Source: Clostridium sp. AF37-5 (GTDB taxonomy: Bacteria; Bacillota; Clostridia; Lachnospirales; Lachnospiraceae). From it: a DNA stretch of 64,000 nucleotides. The stretch covers positions 1 to 64,000 of the forward strand of contig NZ_QUDR01000003.1 of the NCBI RefSeq assembly GCF_003477605.1, in the 5' to 3' direction. Positions within the stretch are counted from its first letter, which is position 1; every line of letters begins with the position of its first letter. A model generated the notes under the pieces. That model saw only the letters and a program-made list of their open reading frames with translations. It was not told where the DNA came from and did no database searches. Both the position numbers and the translations under genes were made by a program. Positions 16,545-24,991 of the stretch are shown in pieces.

Positions 16545-18788
16545 TTATAATTTTGTCAGTTTGGCAAACGAAGAGCGGAGCTTTCTCTGTCCAAATCCAT
16601 CAAATTCAATGACAACCTCATAGTCGTTTGTTAGTTTTGTGAGGGATCGGACAATGCCCTGCCCAAATTTCGTGTGTGACACCCGGTCGCCAACTTGATA
16701 ATCCGGAGCACCGGCAGGTGAAGCACTTCCCATTCCCTTTTGGATGTAAGGGTTATTGGCAAATGGATTTTTGCGGTCCTTGGTATAAAGAGAAGCTTTT
16801 GCCCTCGAAAATTCAGTTGGTTTACTTTCGGTCTCCGGTTTAAGGACTGCGCCATAGGTCTGTTTCACCAAGTGGCGCGGAATCTCGTTAATAAAGCGTG
16901 ATGGGCGGTTGAAATTCATTTCACCGTTACGCATGCGCTGATTTGCGCTGGTAAGCGTCAGCTTTTTCATGGCACGGGTAATTCCCACGTAGCAGAGTCT
17001 GCGTTCTTCTTCCAGTTCAGATGGGTCATCGCCAAATACGGCGGAAGCCCCCGGGAAGATTGTTTCTTCCATACCGCAAATATAAACGTTTGGAAATTCC
17101 AGTCCTTTAGCACTGTGGAGTGTCATCAAAAGCACCTGCTCAGCGTCATCGGATACCGTGTCAATGTCTGCCACGAGAGCGATGTCTTCCAATAAGTCGT
17201 TTAACGTGCCGCCATTATTATCTTCTTCATATTGAACAATCTTATTCATCAGAGATTCAATATTTTCGATGCGGCCATTTGCCTCATCGGTGTCTTCTGC
17301 CTCTAATTCACGGACATAACCGGTTACATCCAAAAGTTCCTGAGTCATATCCTCAAGCGAATACATTTCGCCGCGTAATTTCATGCGAAAATGCTCAATC
17401 AGGCTGACAAAAGAATGAATTTTTGCACTGGCGCGGTTACATCCCGGAATTTCATCCACACGGCGAAGTGCCTCGTAAAATGGCATTTCCTGCGAAAAAG
17501 CATAGTCCGAAATACGTCCGATGGTTGTCTGACCGATGCCTCGTCTTGGAATATTGATGATTCGTTTAATCGCGATATCGTCCGCACTGTTATTGATTGT
17601 TTTCAGGTAACAGAGAATATCTTTAATTTCCTTTCTGGCATAAAAGTTGACAGCACCGATAATCCGGTAAGGAATGCCCTCGTAAATAAGTTTTTCCTCA
17701 AATACACGGGATTGTGCATTGGTACGGTATAAAATAGCAAAGTCGCTGTAGGACATGCCATCCTTTACCTGACGGTGAATGTCAGCGGCAATGCCCTGAG
17801 CCTCTTCATATTCATTATCGTAGCGTCCATAGGAAATAGGAGCACCGGCTTCGGCTGTTGTCCAAAGCGTTTTTTCTTTACGCATGGAGTTATGTTTAAT
17901 TACTCCGCTGGCAGCCGCAAGAATATTTTTAGTGGAGCGATAATTCTGCTCTAAGCGGATTACTTTTGTTGCCGGAAAGATTTTTTCAAAATTCAAAATA
18001 TTGTGAATATTTGCACCGCGGAACCGATAAATCGACTGGTCATCGTCACCAACCACGCAAAGGTTCTGGTAGCGGGATGCAAGCAAACTTAATAAAGTAA
18101 ACTGTGCGGTGTTTGTATCCTGATACTCATCCACCAGAATAAATGGAAAACGCTCCTGATAATGGTTTAGTATTTCCGTATTCTGCTGGAATAATTGCAC
18201 AGTAAGCATAATTAAATCGTCAAAATCCAAAGCATTATTTTGTTTTAGACGCTTTTGGTATTCTTTATAAACCCGTCCAAAAATCTTTTTGTTGTATTCT
18301 TTTGCTACTTCGTCAGCATACTGCTCCGGTGTTTTTAACTCGTCCTTTGCCGAGGAAATAGCATTTAAGAAAGTGCGTTCTTTATATTTTTTTGTATCAA
18401 TATTTAATTGTTTGCAAATATCTTTCATCAGTGATTTCTGGTCATCGCTGTCGTATATCGTAAAGGCGTTATCATAACCCAAATGGTCGATAAATCGTCT
18501 TAAAATACGAACACAGGTGGAGTGGAAGGTACTTACCCAGATACTGCCGGCACCATATTCAATAATGTTATTCACACGCTCGCGCATTTCGTTTGCCGCT
18601 TTATTTGTAAAGGTAAGGGCAAGAATGTGGTAGGGCAGTACTTGATGTTCCTCAATTAAATATGCAATTCGATGGGTGAGAACACGGGTTTTTCCGGAGC
18701 CTGCACCCGCTAAAATAAGGAGCGGTCCCTCAAAGTGGAGAACCGCTTCTTTTTGTTTGTCATTTAATCCTGCAAGTAATTCGTTCAT
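16545..18788 (-). CDS. pcrA: ATP-dependent DNA helicase PcrA/UvrD
   Basis: The 747-residue superfamily 1 helicase has Walker A GAGSGKTR (about 27-34), LDFDDLI, DEYQDTN (motif II), GDDDQSIYRFRGA (motif III), QNYRS and MTLHSAKGLEF (motif V region). The C-terminal YQVGDRVSHTKFGQGIV is the Tudor-like RNA polymerase-binding domain of PcrA. It unwinds DNA in repair and clears replication and transcription conflicts. It follows the DUF1836 gene in one unit (24-base gap). Confidence 0.96.
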   Translation of the reverse strand: MNELLAGLNDKQKEAVLHFEGPLLILAGAGSGKTRVLTHRIAYLIEEHQVLPYHILALTFTNKAANEMRERVNNIIEYGAGSIWVSTFHSTCVRILRRFIDHLGYDNAFTIYDSDDQKSLMKDICKQLNIDTKKYKERTFLNAISSAKDELKTPEQYADEVAKEYNKKIFGRVYKEYQKRLKQNNALDFDDLIMLTVQLFQQNTEILNHYQERFPFILVDEYQDTNTAQFTLLSLLASRYQNLCVVGDDDQSIYRFRGANIHNILNFEKIFPATKVIRLEQNYRSTKNILAAASGVIKHNSMRKEKTLWTTAEAGAPISYGRYDNEYEEAQGIAADIHRQVKDGMSYSDFAILYRTNAQSRVFEEKLIYEGIPYRIIGAVNFYARKEIKDILCYLKTINNSADDIAIKRIINIPRRGIGQTTIGRISDYAFSQEMPFYEALRRVDEIPGCNRASAKIHSFVSLIEHFRMKLRGEMYSLEDMTQELLDVTGYVRELEAEDTDEANGRIENIESLMNKIVQYEEDNNGGTLNDLLEDIALVADIDTVSDDAEQVLLMTLHSAKGLEFPNVYICGMEETIFPGASAVFGDDPSELEEERRLCYVGITRAMKKLTLTSANQRMRNGEMNFNRPSRFINEIPRHLVKQTYGAVLKPETESKPTEFSRAKASLYTKDRKNPFANNPYIQKGMGSASPAGAPDYQVGDRVSHTKFGQGIVRSLTKLTNDYEVVIEFDGFGQRKLRSSFAKLTKL

Positions 18789-18812
18789 AGTAACCTCAAT
18801 TCTATCCGTAAT

Positions 18813-19433
18813 TTATTTGTCTTTTTTCTGCTTCGCTTCATCGGAAAGAGTTTCGTCAATTAAACGCTCCACTAACTGTTTTTTGAGGTAAGCATCAAAA
18901 CTGAGCAGGCAGATAAAAGCGAAACGGGAGAGAAAGTCTGCTTCGTCTTCATCCTTAACATCCGGAAACAGATTTTGTGAATACTTAAATCGTCTCAAAA
19001 TGTCTTTGGTAAGATTATCTGTCTGTATGCGTTCCATCTCAAAAATGACGCGGTAGATTTCTTCCAGTGAAATATCCCTTGATTTATTGTTATAGAACAT
19101 ATCCGTCAGCGGGCGAAAGATTTTCTGCGTATCATTGATTGATAATACATTTTTAAAATAATAAATAAAAATCAGAAGATACATATGTTCTTTGGAATAT
19201 TTCTTCTTGACCGGTGGTGGAAGAAAATCGTTTTTTGTGTAGTTGTTAATCATGGTTTTTGTAAGTATTTTATCGTCATCCAGACGCTTACACGCAGCAA
19301 GATGTTCGTCCATAAATGTCGTAACCTGATCCATGTATAAATCAATATTAGGGATGTCTTCCGGATTTATGTAATCAATCTTTTTCAGTTTTCCGATGAT
19401 ATCCATAATGCTTTCTTCGGTTGCGTTATCCAT
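18813..19433 (-). CDS. DUF1836 domain protein
   Basis: The 206-residue protein carries the DUF1836 hallmark IDLYMDQVTTFMDEHL, then TKTMINNYTKNDFLPPP and KKKYSKEHMYLLIFIYYFK, a winged-helix/MerR-like arrangement. The family is probably DNA binding, of unknown function, and is widespread in Clostridia. It precedes pcrA with its own promoter at 19468-19496. Confidence 0.88.
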   Translation of the reverse strand: MDNATEESIMDIIGKLKKIDYINPEDIPNIDLYMDQVTTFMDEHLAACKRLDDDKILTKTMINNYTKNDFLPPPVKKKYSKEHMYLLIFIYYFKNVLSINDTQKIFRPLTDMFYNNKSRDISLEEIYRVIFEMERIQTDNLTKDILRRFKYSQNLFPDVKDEDEADFLSRFAFICLLSFDAYLKKQLVERLIDETLSDEAKQKKDK

Positions 19434-19467
19434 TCCGGTACCTCTTTCCTAATGTCATTTAAGTTTA

Positions 19468-19496
19468 AGTATAGCGGATTTTGGCGAGTAAATCAA
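19468..19496 (-). promoter_or_regulatory. Promoter of the DUF1836-pcrA unit
   Basis: On the minus strand TTGATT (19491-19496), a 17-base spacer and TATACT (19468-19473). Confidence 0.65.
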
Positions 19497-19500
19497 CTGA

Positions 19501-19775
19501 TAGTTTGTGGCAAGTGTTTGTTATTATTTTTTGTTTTCGTAAATCCGTAGAAAAAGTTTGCGTCTCGTGGGCGCTTCCGCTTATTGAGTGCGTAGCGGTA
19601 TGTGCACTGAAACTACCAGAGGTCTCCGCTACGCTTCGGTCGTTGCAGAACAGAAGTCCACTGGACTTCTTGCAACACATACCGACGCACTCAAAACCCA
19701 CTCATCACAAACTTTTTCTACGAATTTACCGGAACCCAAAAGAGTGAAAACAAACACCTGCCACAAACTACTTGC
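19501..19775. repeat. Long palindromic intergenic element, copy 1
   Basis: The left arm from 19501 (TAGTTTGTGGCAAGTGTTTG, then CGTAGAAAAAGTTTG, TGAGTGCGT and CGGTATGTG) pairs imperfectly with the right arm ending near 19775 (CAAACACCTGCCACAAACTA). The arms are more than 100 bases each. A perfect inner hairpin, AGAAGTCCA/TGGACTTCT, sits near 19652. There is no supported gene in it. It shares arm sequence with copy 2 at 19958. From 19776 to 19957 I see nothing else. Confidence 0.75.
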
Positions 19776-19957
19776 TAAAAACACAGTTTTTTTATCCTGT
19801 ATAGTGACAAAGATGAAACTACAGTTCCCGATTTGGAGATGCTGTGAAAACAATTTAAAACGAATAGTGAAAGGGGGAGGTTGGTGCAAGCGTTGGATGT
19901 TATTTTTAGTGTTCAAAAGTTTGTGTTAATTGTTTGATGCCAGTCTATTTGGCTTCC

Positions 19958-20103
19958 AGTAATTCCGTAGAAAACTTTGTGACTCGTGGGTACAAACACG
20001 TGGGTATGAGGCTTGCGTGTTTTGCATGCCCATACCCTTACGCGTTTGTTAAACGGGAGTGCCCACGAGACGCAAAGCGTTTCTACGGAATTACTGGAAA
20101 ACA
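19958..20103. repeat. Long palindromic intergenic element, copy 2
   Basis: Left arm CCAGTAATTCCGTAGAAA at 19958 and right arm TTTCTACGGAATTACTGG ending near 20103 are perfect complements. The pairing continues through CTCGTGGG/CCCACGAG. The blocks TCCGTAGAAAA, TTTG and CTCGTGGG also occur in copy 1, so the two are the same repeat family, perhaps a MITE-like element. Confidence 0.78.
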
Positions 20104-20148
20104 AAAAAGTGTCATCGAACATTTCTCACAACCATTAAACATTAAAAA

Positions 20149-20177
20149 ATGACATTTCCCAAAATCTATGCTATACT
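20149..20177 (+). promoter_or_regulatory. Promoter of rlmD
   Basis: ATGACA (20149-20154), a 17-base spacer and TATACT (20172-20177) with an extended TGC before the -10 box. Confidence 0.65.
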
Positions 20178-20211
20178 ATGGCAATAGCAAATTTTACGAG
20201 GAAGGGTTACT

Positions 20212-21894
20212 ATGAAAAAGAACGAATTTTATGAGGGGATGGTTACATCTCTAAAGTTTCCGAATAAAGGAATTGTTTATGTAGAAGATGAGGATGCCTA
20301 TGTACAGGTGAAAAATACATTACCGGGGCAGAGAGTGCGTTTTCAATTAAAGAAAGTAAAGAAGAAAAGACCGGAGGGAAATCTGACGGAAGTTTTGGTG
20401 CCTTCGGAGATTGAAAAAGCAGTGCCGCCGTGTCCGCATTTTTCGGAATGTGGCGGTTGTGCGTACCAGACACTTCCGTATGAGGAGCAGAAAAAACTGA
20501 AACTGAATCAGGTAAAAGCTTTGTTGGATGCTGTGTATCCGGATTTTCCACTGGATGAATGTGTGGAAAGTCCTAGAATCTGGGAATACCGAAACAAAAT
20601 GGAGTTTTCTTTTGGGGATGAAGTGAAAGATGGTCCGCTTACTTTGGGACTTCATAAACGAGGGAGTTTTTATGATATTGTTTCCGTCCCTGACTGCCAG
20701 ATTATTGATGAGGATTTGCGCAAGGTGTTAAAGACAACGCAGGACTTTTTTCGGAATGCGAAACTGGGTGGAAAAAGTATTGACTTTTATCATAAAATGC
20801 GCCATGAGGGCGTGCTTCGCCACCTGCTTGTACGCAAGGGATTAAAAACCGGGGAAATGTTAATCTGTCTTGTGACATCTTCTCAGGGAGGAATCGATTC
20901 TACGGAAGGGAAACAGTTACTTGAGAAATATAAAGATACGCTTCTTGCGTTAGAGACGACAGGGACGTTTGCCGGTATTCTGCATATGACAAATGATAGT
21001 CTTTCGGATGTGGTGAAAGCAGATGCGGTAGATATTTTATATGGAAAAGATTATTTTTACGATGAACTTTTGGGACTGCGTTTTCGCATTACGCCGTTTT
21101 CCTTTTTCCAGACAAATTCTGCCGGAGCAGAGAAACTGTATTCGCTGGCAAGAGAATACATTGGTGATTTGACCGGGAAAAAGGTATATGACCTTTATAG
21201 CGGAACCGGAACGATTGCGCAGGTACTGGCACCGGTGGCAAAAGAGGTGACAGGAGTTGAAATCGTGGAAGAGGCAGTTTATGCAGCGGCAGAAAATGCC
21301 AAAGAAAATCAGCTGGACAACTGCACATTTTTGGCAGGAGATGTGTTGACGGTGTTGGATGAACTGACGGAGGCACCGGACGCAATTGTCTTAGACCCAC
21401 CAAGAGAGGGCATCCACCCAAAAGCAATTCGTAAAATTTTAGATTATGGATTATCCTCATTTGTTTATATTTCCTGTAAGCCAACTTCGCTTGCCAGAGA
21501 TTTAGAAGTGTTTTTGGAATATGGATATCAGCCGGTTAGGGCAAAATGTGTAGATATGTTTCCGTGGACACGCGGGATAGAGACGGTTGTTCTTCTTTCC
21601 CAACTCCGTCAGAAGCCGGATGATTATATTGATGTGGATATTGATGTTGCTGAATTGGAAGGTACTTCAGCAGAGACAAAGGCAACCTATGAAAAGATAA
21701 AGAAGTATGTTGCAGAGCATAATGATGGGATGAAGGTTTCGAATCTCTATATTGCTCAGGTAAAACGGAAATGTGGTATTGAATTGGCTGAGAATTTCAA
21801 TTTGCCAAAGTCGGAGGATGCTAGACAGCCACGGTGCCCGAAGGAGAAGGAAGAGGCAATTGTGGAGGCACTGAAGGCGTTTCAGATGATATAA
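20212..21894 (+). CDS. rlmD: 23S rRNA (uracil-C5)-methyltransferase RlmD with C-terminal tail
   Basis: The 560-residue protein has a TRAM domain (about 1-65), iron-sulfur cysteines (Cys74, Cys80, Cys83, and one in PDCQ), the SAM site DLYSGTGTIAQ, LDPPREGIHPK and the catalytic-cysteine block SCKPTSLARD. It methylates a uridine of 23S rRNA. After residue 463 (in the peptide ETVVLLS) a roughly 95-residue tail follows, ending QVKRKCGIE...ALKAFQMI; this tail is common in Clostridia. The accessory island starts just after the stop, and the recombinase at 31485 ends with the same ETVVLLS peptide. Confidence 0.93.
   Translation: MKKNEFYEGMVTSLKFPNKGIVYVEDEDAYVQVKNTLPGQRVRFQLKKVKKKRPEGNLTEVLVPSEIEKAVPPCPHFSECGGCAYQTLPYEEQKKLKLNQVKALLDAVYPDFPLDECVESPRIWEYRNKMEFSFGDEVKDGPLTLGLHKRGSFYDIVSVPDCQIIDEDLRKVLKTTQDFFRNAKLGGKSIDFYHKMRHEGVLRHLLVRKGLKTGEMLICLVTSSQGGIDSTEGKQLLEKYKDTLLALETTGTFAGILHMTNDSLSDVVKADAVDILYGKDYFYDELLGLRFRITPFSFFQTNSAGAEKLYSLAREYIGDLTGKKVYDLYSGTGTIAQVLAPVAKEVTGVEIVEEAVYAAAENAKENQLDNCTFLAGDVLTVLDELTEAPDAIVLDPPREGIHPKAIRKILDYGLSSFVYISCKPTSLARDLEVFLEYGYQPVRAKCVDMFPWTRGIETVVLLSQLRQKPDDYIDVDIDVAELEGTSAETKATYEKIKKYVAEHNDGMKVSNLYIAQVKRKCGIELAENFNLPKSEDARQPRCPKEKEEAIVEALKAFQMI
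21580..21600 (+). other. Possible attachment-site core in rlmD
   Basis: This stretch encodes ETVVLLS, RlmD residues 457-463. The same peptide is encoded at 31450-31470 at the end of the serine recombinase gene; about 14 of 21 bases agree. rlmD (rumA) is a known target of elements with large serine recombinases. That this is attL is inference. Confidence 0.35.
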
Positions 21895-21982
21895 ACATAC
21901 TGGAGCAAGTTTATTTATAATTAAAATTGAGGTTTTCATATATTAGGATGGAACTTATACTTAATCAGAAGAGGTGATTTAA

Positions 21983-22516
21983 ATGTGGCTAGAAACTAAT
22001 AGATTGATTATTCGCTCCATACAGCGCGGAGACGAGATTATCTTTTCTGGTATGTCTCAAGATGGGAGTCTTAGTCAAGTTGGGTTTGATGCTAATTGTT
22101 CAGAGTGGATCAATGATTGGATTGAAGAGGCTTTAAAATTAACAAATAATGATAATCCAAGAGAAAATTATATACCTTGCACTGTTATACTAAAAGAAAC
22201 AGAAGAGGTCATAGGCTCTGTTGGTTCTACATATTATGAAGATGTGGATAAGGTTGGTATTTGTTATTTTATAGGAACACCTTTTAGGGAAAAAGGATAT
22301 ATGACAGAGGCGATAAATGCATATGTTCAGTTTTTCTTTAAACAATATAGTGAGTCTGAAATAATAGCAACTATTCTCGATGCGAATACACCATCATGGA
22401 AAGTAGCAGAGAAATCTGGTTTCAACTTAATAGAAAAGAAAATGTACAAAGATATTGATGATGAAAAAGAAGAATTGTATCGCTTTTATGTAATACGAGG
22501 CCAGGAGGATAAATAA
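21983..22516 (+). CDS. GNAT family N-acetyltransferase (RimJ/RimL type)
   Basis: The 177-residue protein begins WLETNRLIIRSIQRGDE, the usual start of RimJ-type acetyltransferases, and has the acetyl-CoA motif CYFIGTPFREKGYMTEA and DANTPSWKVAEKSGF. It transfers an acetyl group to an amine; the substrate is unknown. The start follows AGAGGTG. The next gene begins at the very next base, so the two are co-transcribed. It opens the AT-rich island behind rlmD. Confidence 0.87.
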   Translation: MWLETNRLIIRSIQRGDEIIFSGMSQDGSLSQVGFDANCSEWINDWIEEALKLTNNDNPRENYIPCTVILKETEEVIGSVGSTYYEDVDKVGICYFIGTPFREKGYMTEAINAYVQFFFKQYSESEIIATILDANTPSWKVAEKSGFNLIEKKMYKDIDDEKEELYRFYVIRGQEDK

Positions 22517-22945
22517 ATGGAGATAAGAGTAGTTAATCATAATGATATCGAGGAGCTTGCCGGAGTAATGGGACAGGCATATTCAGAGGAGCCTTGGAAT
22601 GAGGCTTGGGTTCAGGAAAAGGCAGTAAGAAGAGTGCAGTCCATTTTGTGTGGATTTGAAGCCCTGGGTTTAGCTGCAGTAGAAGACGGTGAAATTATAG
22701 GTGGTCTTTTGGGATTTGTGGATCCTTATGCAGACTATGATATGTTCTTTGTTTCAGAAATTTTTGTTACTCCAAAGTGGAAGAGAAAAGGAGTAGGGCG
22801 TAAGCTGCTTAGTGCCTTAGAAGAGCAACTTAAAGTAAAGGATATTCATACAATAGAACTTATTTCTATAAATGATAATCTAGAGTTTTATAAAAAATGC
22901 GGACTAAATAATGGTGATGTTAATTGCTTGGGGAAGTCTTTTTAA
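22517..22945 (+). CDS. GNAT family N-acetyltransferase
   Basis: The 142-residue protein has the GNAT core FVSEIFVTPKWKRKGVGRKLLSALE (split here as FVTPKWKRKGVGRKLL) for acetyl-CoA binding and a NLEFYKKCGL end motif. It resembles small aminoglycoside-6'-type acetyltransferases, but resistance cannot be claimed from sequence. The start ATG follows an AGGAGG-like site within the upstream gene's end. Confidence 0.83.
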   Translation: MEIRVVNHNDIEELAGVMGQAYSEEPWNEAWVQEKAVRRVQSILCGFEALGLAAVEDGEIIGGLLGFVDPYADYDMFFVSEIFVTPKWKRKGVGRKLLSALEEQLKVKDIHTIELISINDNLEFYKKCGLNNGDVNCLGKSF

Positions 22946-22968
22946 TAAAGGAAAGGGGCATTTTATTT

Positions 22969-22998
22969 ATGAAAAAAAGATATGTTTTTGCTCAGTAG
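22969..22998 (+). CDS. Putative leader peptide MKKRYVFAQ
   Basis: A nine-codon frame, ATG 22969 to TAG 22998, stands behind AGGAAAGGGG. It is followed at once by mutually exclusive hairpins and a hairpin that covers the ribosome binding site of the gene at 23068. The short frame is supported only by this arrangement, which resembles translational attenuators such as those of erm and cat genes. Confidence 0.45.
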   Translation: MKKRYVFAQ

Positions 22999-23062
22999 TC
23001 TGAGCTTAAAATAAAAAGAATAGTTAAGCTCAGATGAATCCTAAGAAATTATATTTAGGAGG
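22990..23062 (+). promoter_or_regulatory. Candidate translational attenuator
   Basis: TGAGC (23001-23005) can pair either with GCTCA (22990-22994) in the end of the leader frame or, as CTGAGCTTAA (23000-23009), with TTAAGCTCAG (23024-23033). Downstream, ATCCTAA (23038-23044) pairs with TTAGGA (23055-23060), which contains the AGGAGG ribosome binding site (23057-23062). A stalled ribosome on the leader could switch the fold. Confidence 0.5.
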
Positions 23063-23067
23063 ATACT

Positions 23068-23346
23068 ATGAGTTATATTAGAGCAGAAGAGGTTCTGCCA
23101 AAAGAATTAATAGAAACTATTCAGCAATATGTAAATGGAAAAGCAATATATATTCCCAGCACATCTAAAAAGGAGTGGGGAAGTCATACTGATACAAGAC
23201 AATATCTGATACAGCGAAATCACGAGATTAGCCAGAAATATCAAGGTGGTAGTTCTATTGCCAGTCTTGCCATGCAGTTTTCACTTTCGGAGAAAAGTAT
23301 TCAAAGAATCGTTCGCGAAGGAAAGAGAAAATCTGGCAAGTTGTGA
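23068..23346 (+). CDS. CD3324-family / Mor-like helix-turn-helix protein
   Basis: The 92-residue protein has VLPKELIETIQQYVNGKAIYIP and a C-terminal helix-turn-helix (SIASLAMQFSLSEKSIQRIVR). This is the CD3324 family, related to the Mor transcription activator. It is a likely small DNA-binding regulator. It sits between two GNAT genes, behind the attenuator-like leader. A relative lies at 49546-49839. Confidence 0.82.
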   Translation: MSYIRAEEVLPKELIETIQQYVNGKAIYIPSTSKKEWGSHTDTRQYLIQRNHEISQKYQGGSSIASLAMQFSLSEKSIQRIVREGKRKSGKL

Positions 23347-23459
23347 AGAAAAGTGCAAGTGGGATTTTTAAGATATAATAGTGCTGAATTTGATTAAGAA
23401 TTAGAGATAAGGTGGGCTATTTTAGCCTGCCTTTCATATTATTGGAGGATATTAACAAT

Positions 23460-23912
23460 ATGAACAATTATAGAATTATAACATTAAGAGAACGGCCGGA
23501 ATTAGTAGCTATTGCAGCTGAGTGGTTTCATAGTAAATGGGGTGTGCCGGCAGAGGCATACCTGGAGTGTATGAAAGCGTATTTATCAGGAAAAACCGAG
23601 TATGGTTGGTATATATGCTTATATGATGAATCCATTGTCGCAGGACTTGGGGTAATAGAAAATGACTTTCATGATAGAAAGGATTTGACTCCAAATGTAT
23701 GCGCCGTATATGCTGAAGAAGAACATCGAAAAAAGGGACTAGCTGGGAATTTGCTAAACAAAGTTGTTGATGATATGAGAAATAAAGGAGTAACGCCTTT
23801 ATATTTGGTGACGGATCATATTGGCTTCTATGAACGATATGGATGGGAATTTTTATGTATGGTTCAAGGTGATGATGAACCCAAAATGACAAGAATGTAC
23901 ATCCACAGATAA
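23460..23912 (+). CDS. GNAT family N-acetyltransferase
   Basis: The start is ATG 23460 behind TTGGAGG; the earlier in-frame codons have no site. The 150-residue protein has the GNAT motif VCAVYAEEEHRKKGLAGNLL and the end motif LVTDHIGFYERYGWEFL. The substrate is unknown. It is the third acetyltransferase in the island. Confidence 0.86.
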   Translation: MNNYRIITLRERPELVAIAAEWFHSKWGVPAEAYLECMKAYLSGKTEYGWYICLYDESIVAGLGVIENDFHDRKDLTPNVCAVYAEEEHRKKGLAGNLLNKVVDDMRNKGVTPLYLVTDHIGFYERYGWEFLCMVQGDDEPKMTRMYIHR

Positions 23913-23978
23913 AAATGATTGACAAGCGTTACAAACAAGAGTAATCTTAACATAATAATTTTTGAAAGGAGTTTTCTC

Positions 23979-24080
23979 ATGAATAGATTTGCAGTCGGAT
24001 ATTCATATACTGAAATTTATGCTATGCACATTATGAACGTGTATGGTCTTAATTGCGTATGTAAATATTTGAATTGCTAA
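23979..24080 (+). CDS. Putative 33-residue leader peptide
   Basis: A 33-codon frame starts at ATG 23979 after GAAAGGAG and ends LNCVCKYLNC. It is followed by an intrinsic terminator at 24121 and then the nucleoside phosphorylase gene. CATATACT inside the frame (24004-24011) is complementary to AGTATATG (24111-24118) just before the terminator. The arrangement fits a leader peptide of a transcription attenuator, but a stand-alone small protein is also possible. Confidence 0.5.
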   Translation: MNRFAVGYSYTEIYAMHIMNVYGLNCVCKYLNC

Positions 24081-24120
24081 GATGAGAAAATGGTTCAATA
24101 ATTAGAATATAGTATATGCT

Positions 24121-24154
24121 GACCACTTATCTTTGCAGGTAGGTGGTCTTTTTT
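24121..24154 (+). terminator. Intrinsic terminator or attenuator before the nucleoside phosphorylase gene
   Basis: GACCACTTA pairs with TAGGTGGTC across a short loop (24121-24148), followed by six T. It lies between a small frame and the next gene on the same strand. Confidence 0.75.
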
Positions 24155-24203
24155 ATCCGAATAAAGTAGTTACAATAATTGAAGAGAAAGAGTGAGCGAT
24201 ATT

Positions 24204-24956
24204 ATGCTACAGAGTGATTTTTTTGACAAAGAGACAGAGGCATTAATTGATTTAAATGTTATTTATGGAGCCGGAAAGCATATTACAGACAAATGTATGA
24301 TTATCTTTTCTAAGGAGATACATACATATTTAGTATCACATTATAAATGTGAAATTATAGGTGAAATTGGCGCTTGTAATGGAAACATTTCAATCTATTG
24401 TCTGGATTACAAGGGAGAGAAAATAGCTTTTTATCTGACGGGAATAGGTTCTGCTGTTGCATCCTCTATGTGTTATGAAAGCCATCATGTTATTGGTGCA
24501 ACAAAGTATATTATGTTTGGTTCTTGTGGAAGTCTTGATAAAGAAACAACCAGAGGTAAGTTCATTATCCCAACTGAAAGTTATAGAGGAGAGGGAGCAT
24601 CCCATTATTACGCACCATCTTCTGACTACATTACTATTAAAAATTGTGATGTGTTGGCAGAGGTATTTGAAAAAATAAAAGCTCCGTATGTTAAAGGCCG
24701 TGTATGGACAACTGATTCTATGCTCCGTGAAACGAAGGGACTAGTGGCAAAAAGAAAAGGTGAAGGGTGCATAGCAGTAGAAATGGAGCTTGCAGGTGTT
24801 CAGGCAATATGTGATTTTTACGGGTTAGAACTTTATGATTTTCTGGAAGCAGGAGATGTATTGGGAGACAGCGGATATGAGTTTGAAGGACTGCATGATG
24901 CTAACCATAATGTTGGGAAAGCATTGATAGCTCTGGAGGCTGCAACATATTTGTAG
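24204..24956 (+). CDS. Nucleoside phosphorylase family protein
   Basis: The protein (250 residues from ATG 24204; an in-frame GTG at 24192 is the alternative) has the PNP/UDP phosphorylase layout: FYLTGIGSAVASSMCYE, YIMFGSCGSLD (phosphate loop), AVEMELAGVQAI (ribose and base binding) and DFLEAGDVL. The family splits nucleosides with phosphate into base and sugar phosphate. It is in the accessory island behind an attenuator-like leader, which is unusual for a salvage enzyme. Confidence 0.85.
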   Translation: MLQSDFFDKETEALIDLNVIYGAGKHITDKCMIIFSKEIHTYLVSHYKCEIIGEIGACNGNISIYCLDYKGEKIAFYLTGIGSAVASSMCYESHHVIGATKYIMFGSCGSLDKETTRGKFIIPTESYRGEGASHYYAPSSDYITIKNCDVLAEVFEKIKAPYVKGRVWTTDSMLRETKGLVAKRKGEGCIAVEMELAGVQAICDFYGLELYDFLEAGDVLGDSGYEFEGLHDANHNVGKALIALEAATYL

Positions 24957-24991
24957 ATTAATTATTGTTTTGTACGGAGGAAGTGATAAAA

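Noticed and set aside
19465..20122. Several 60-110 codon frames on both strands of the palindromic region
   Set aside because: They translate the two arms of inverted repeats and carry no domain or ribosome site.
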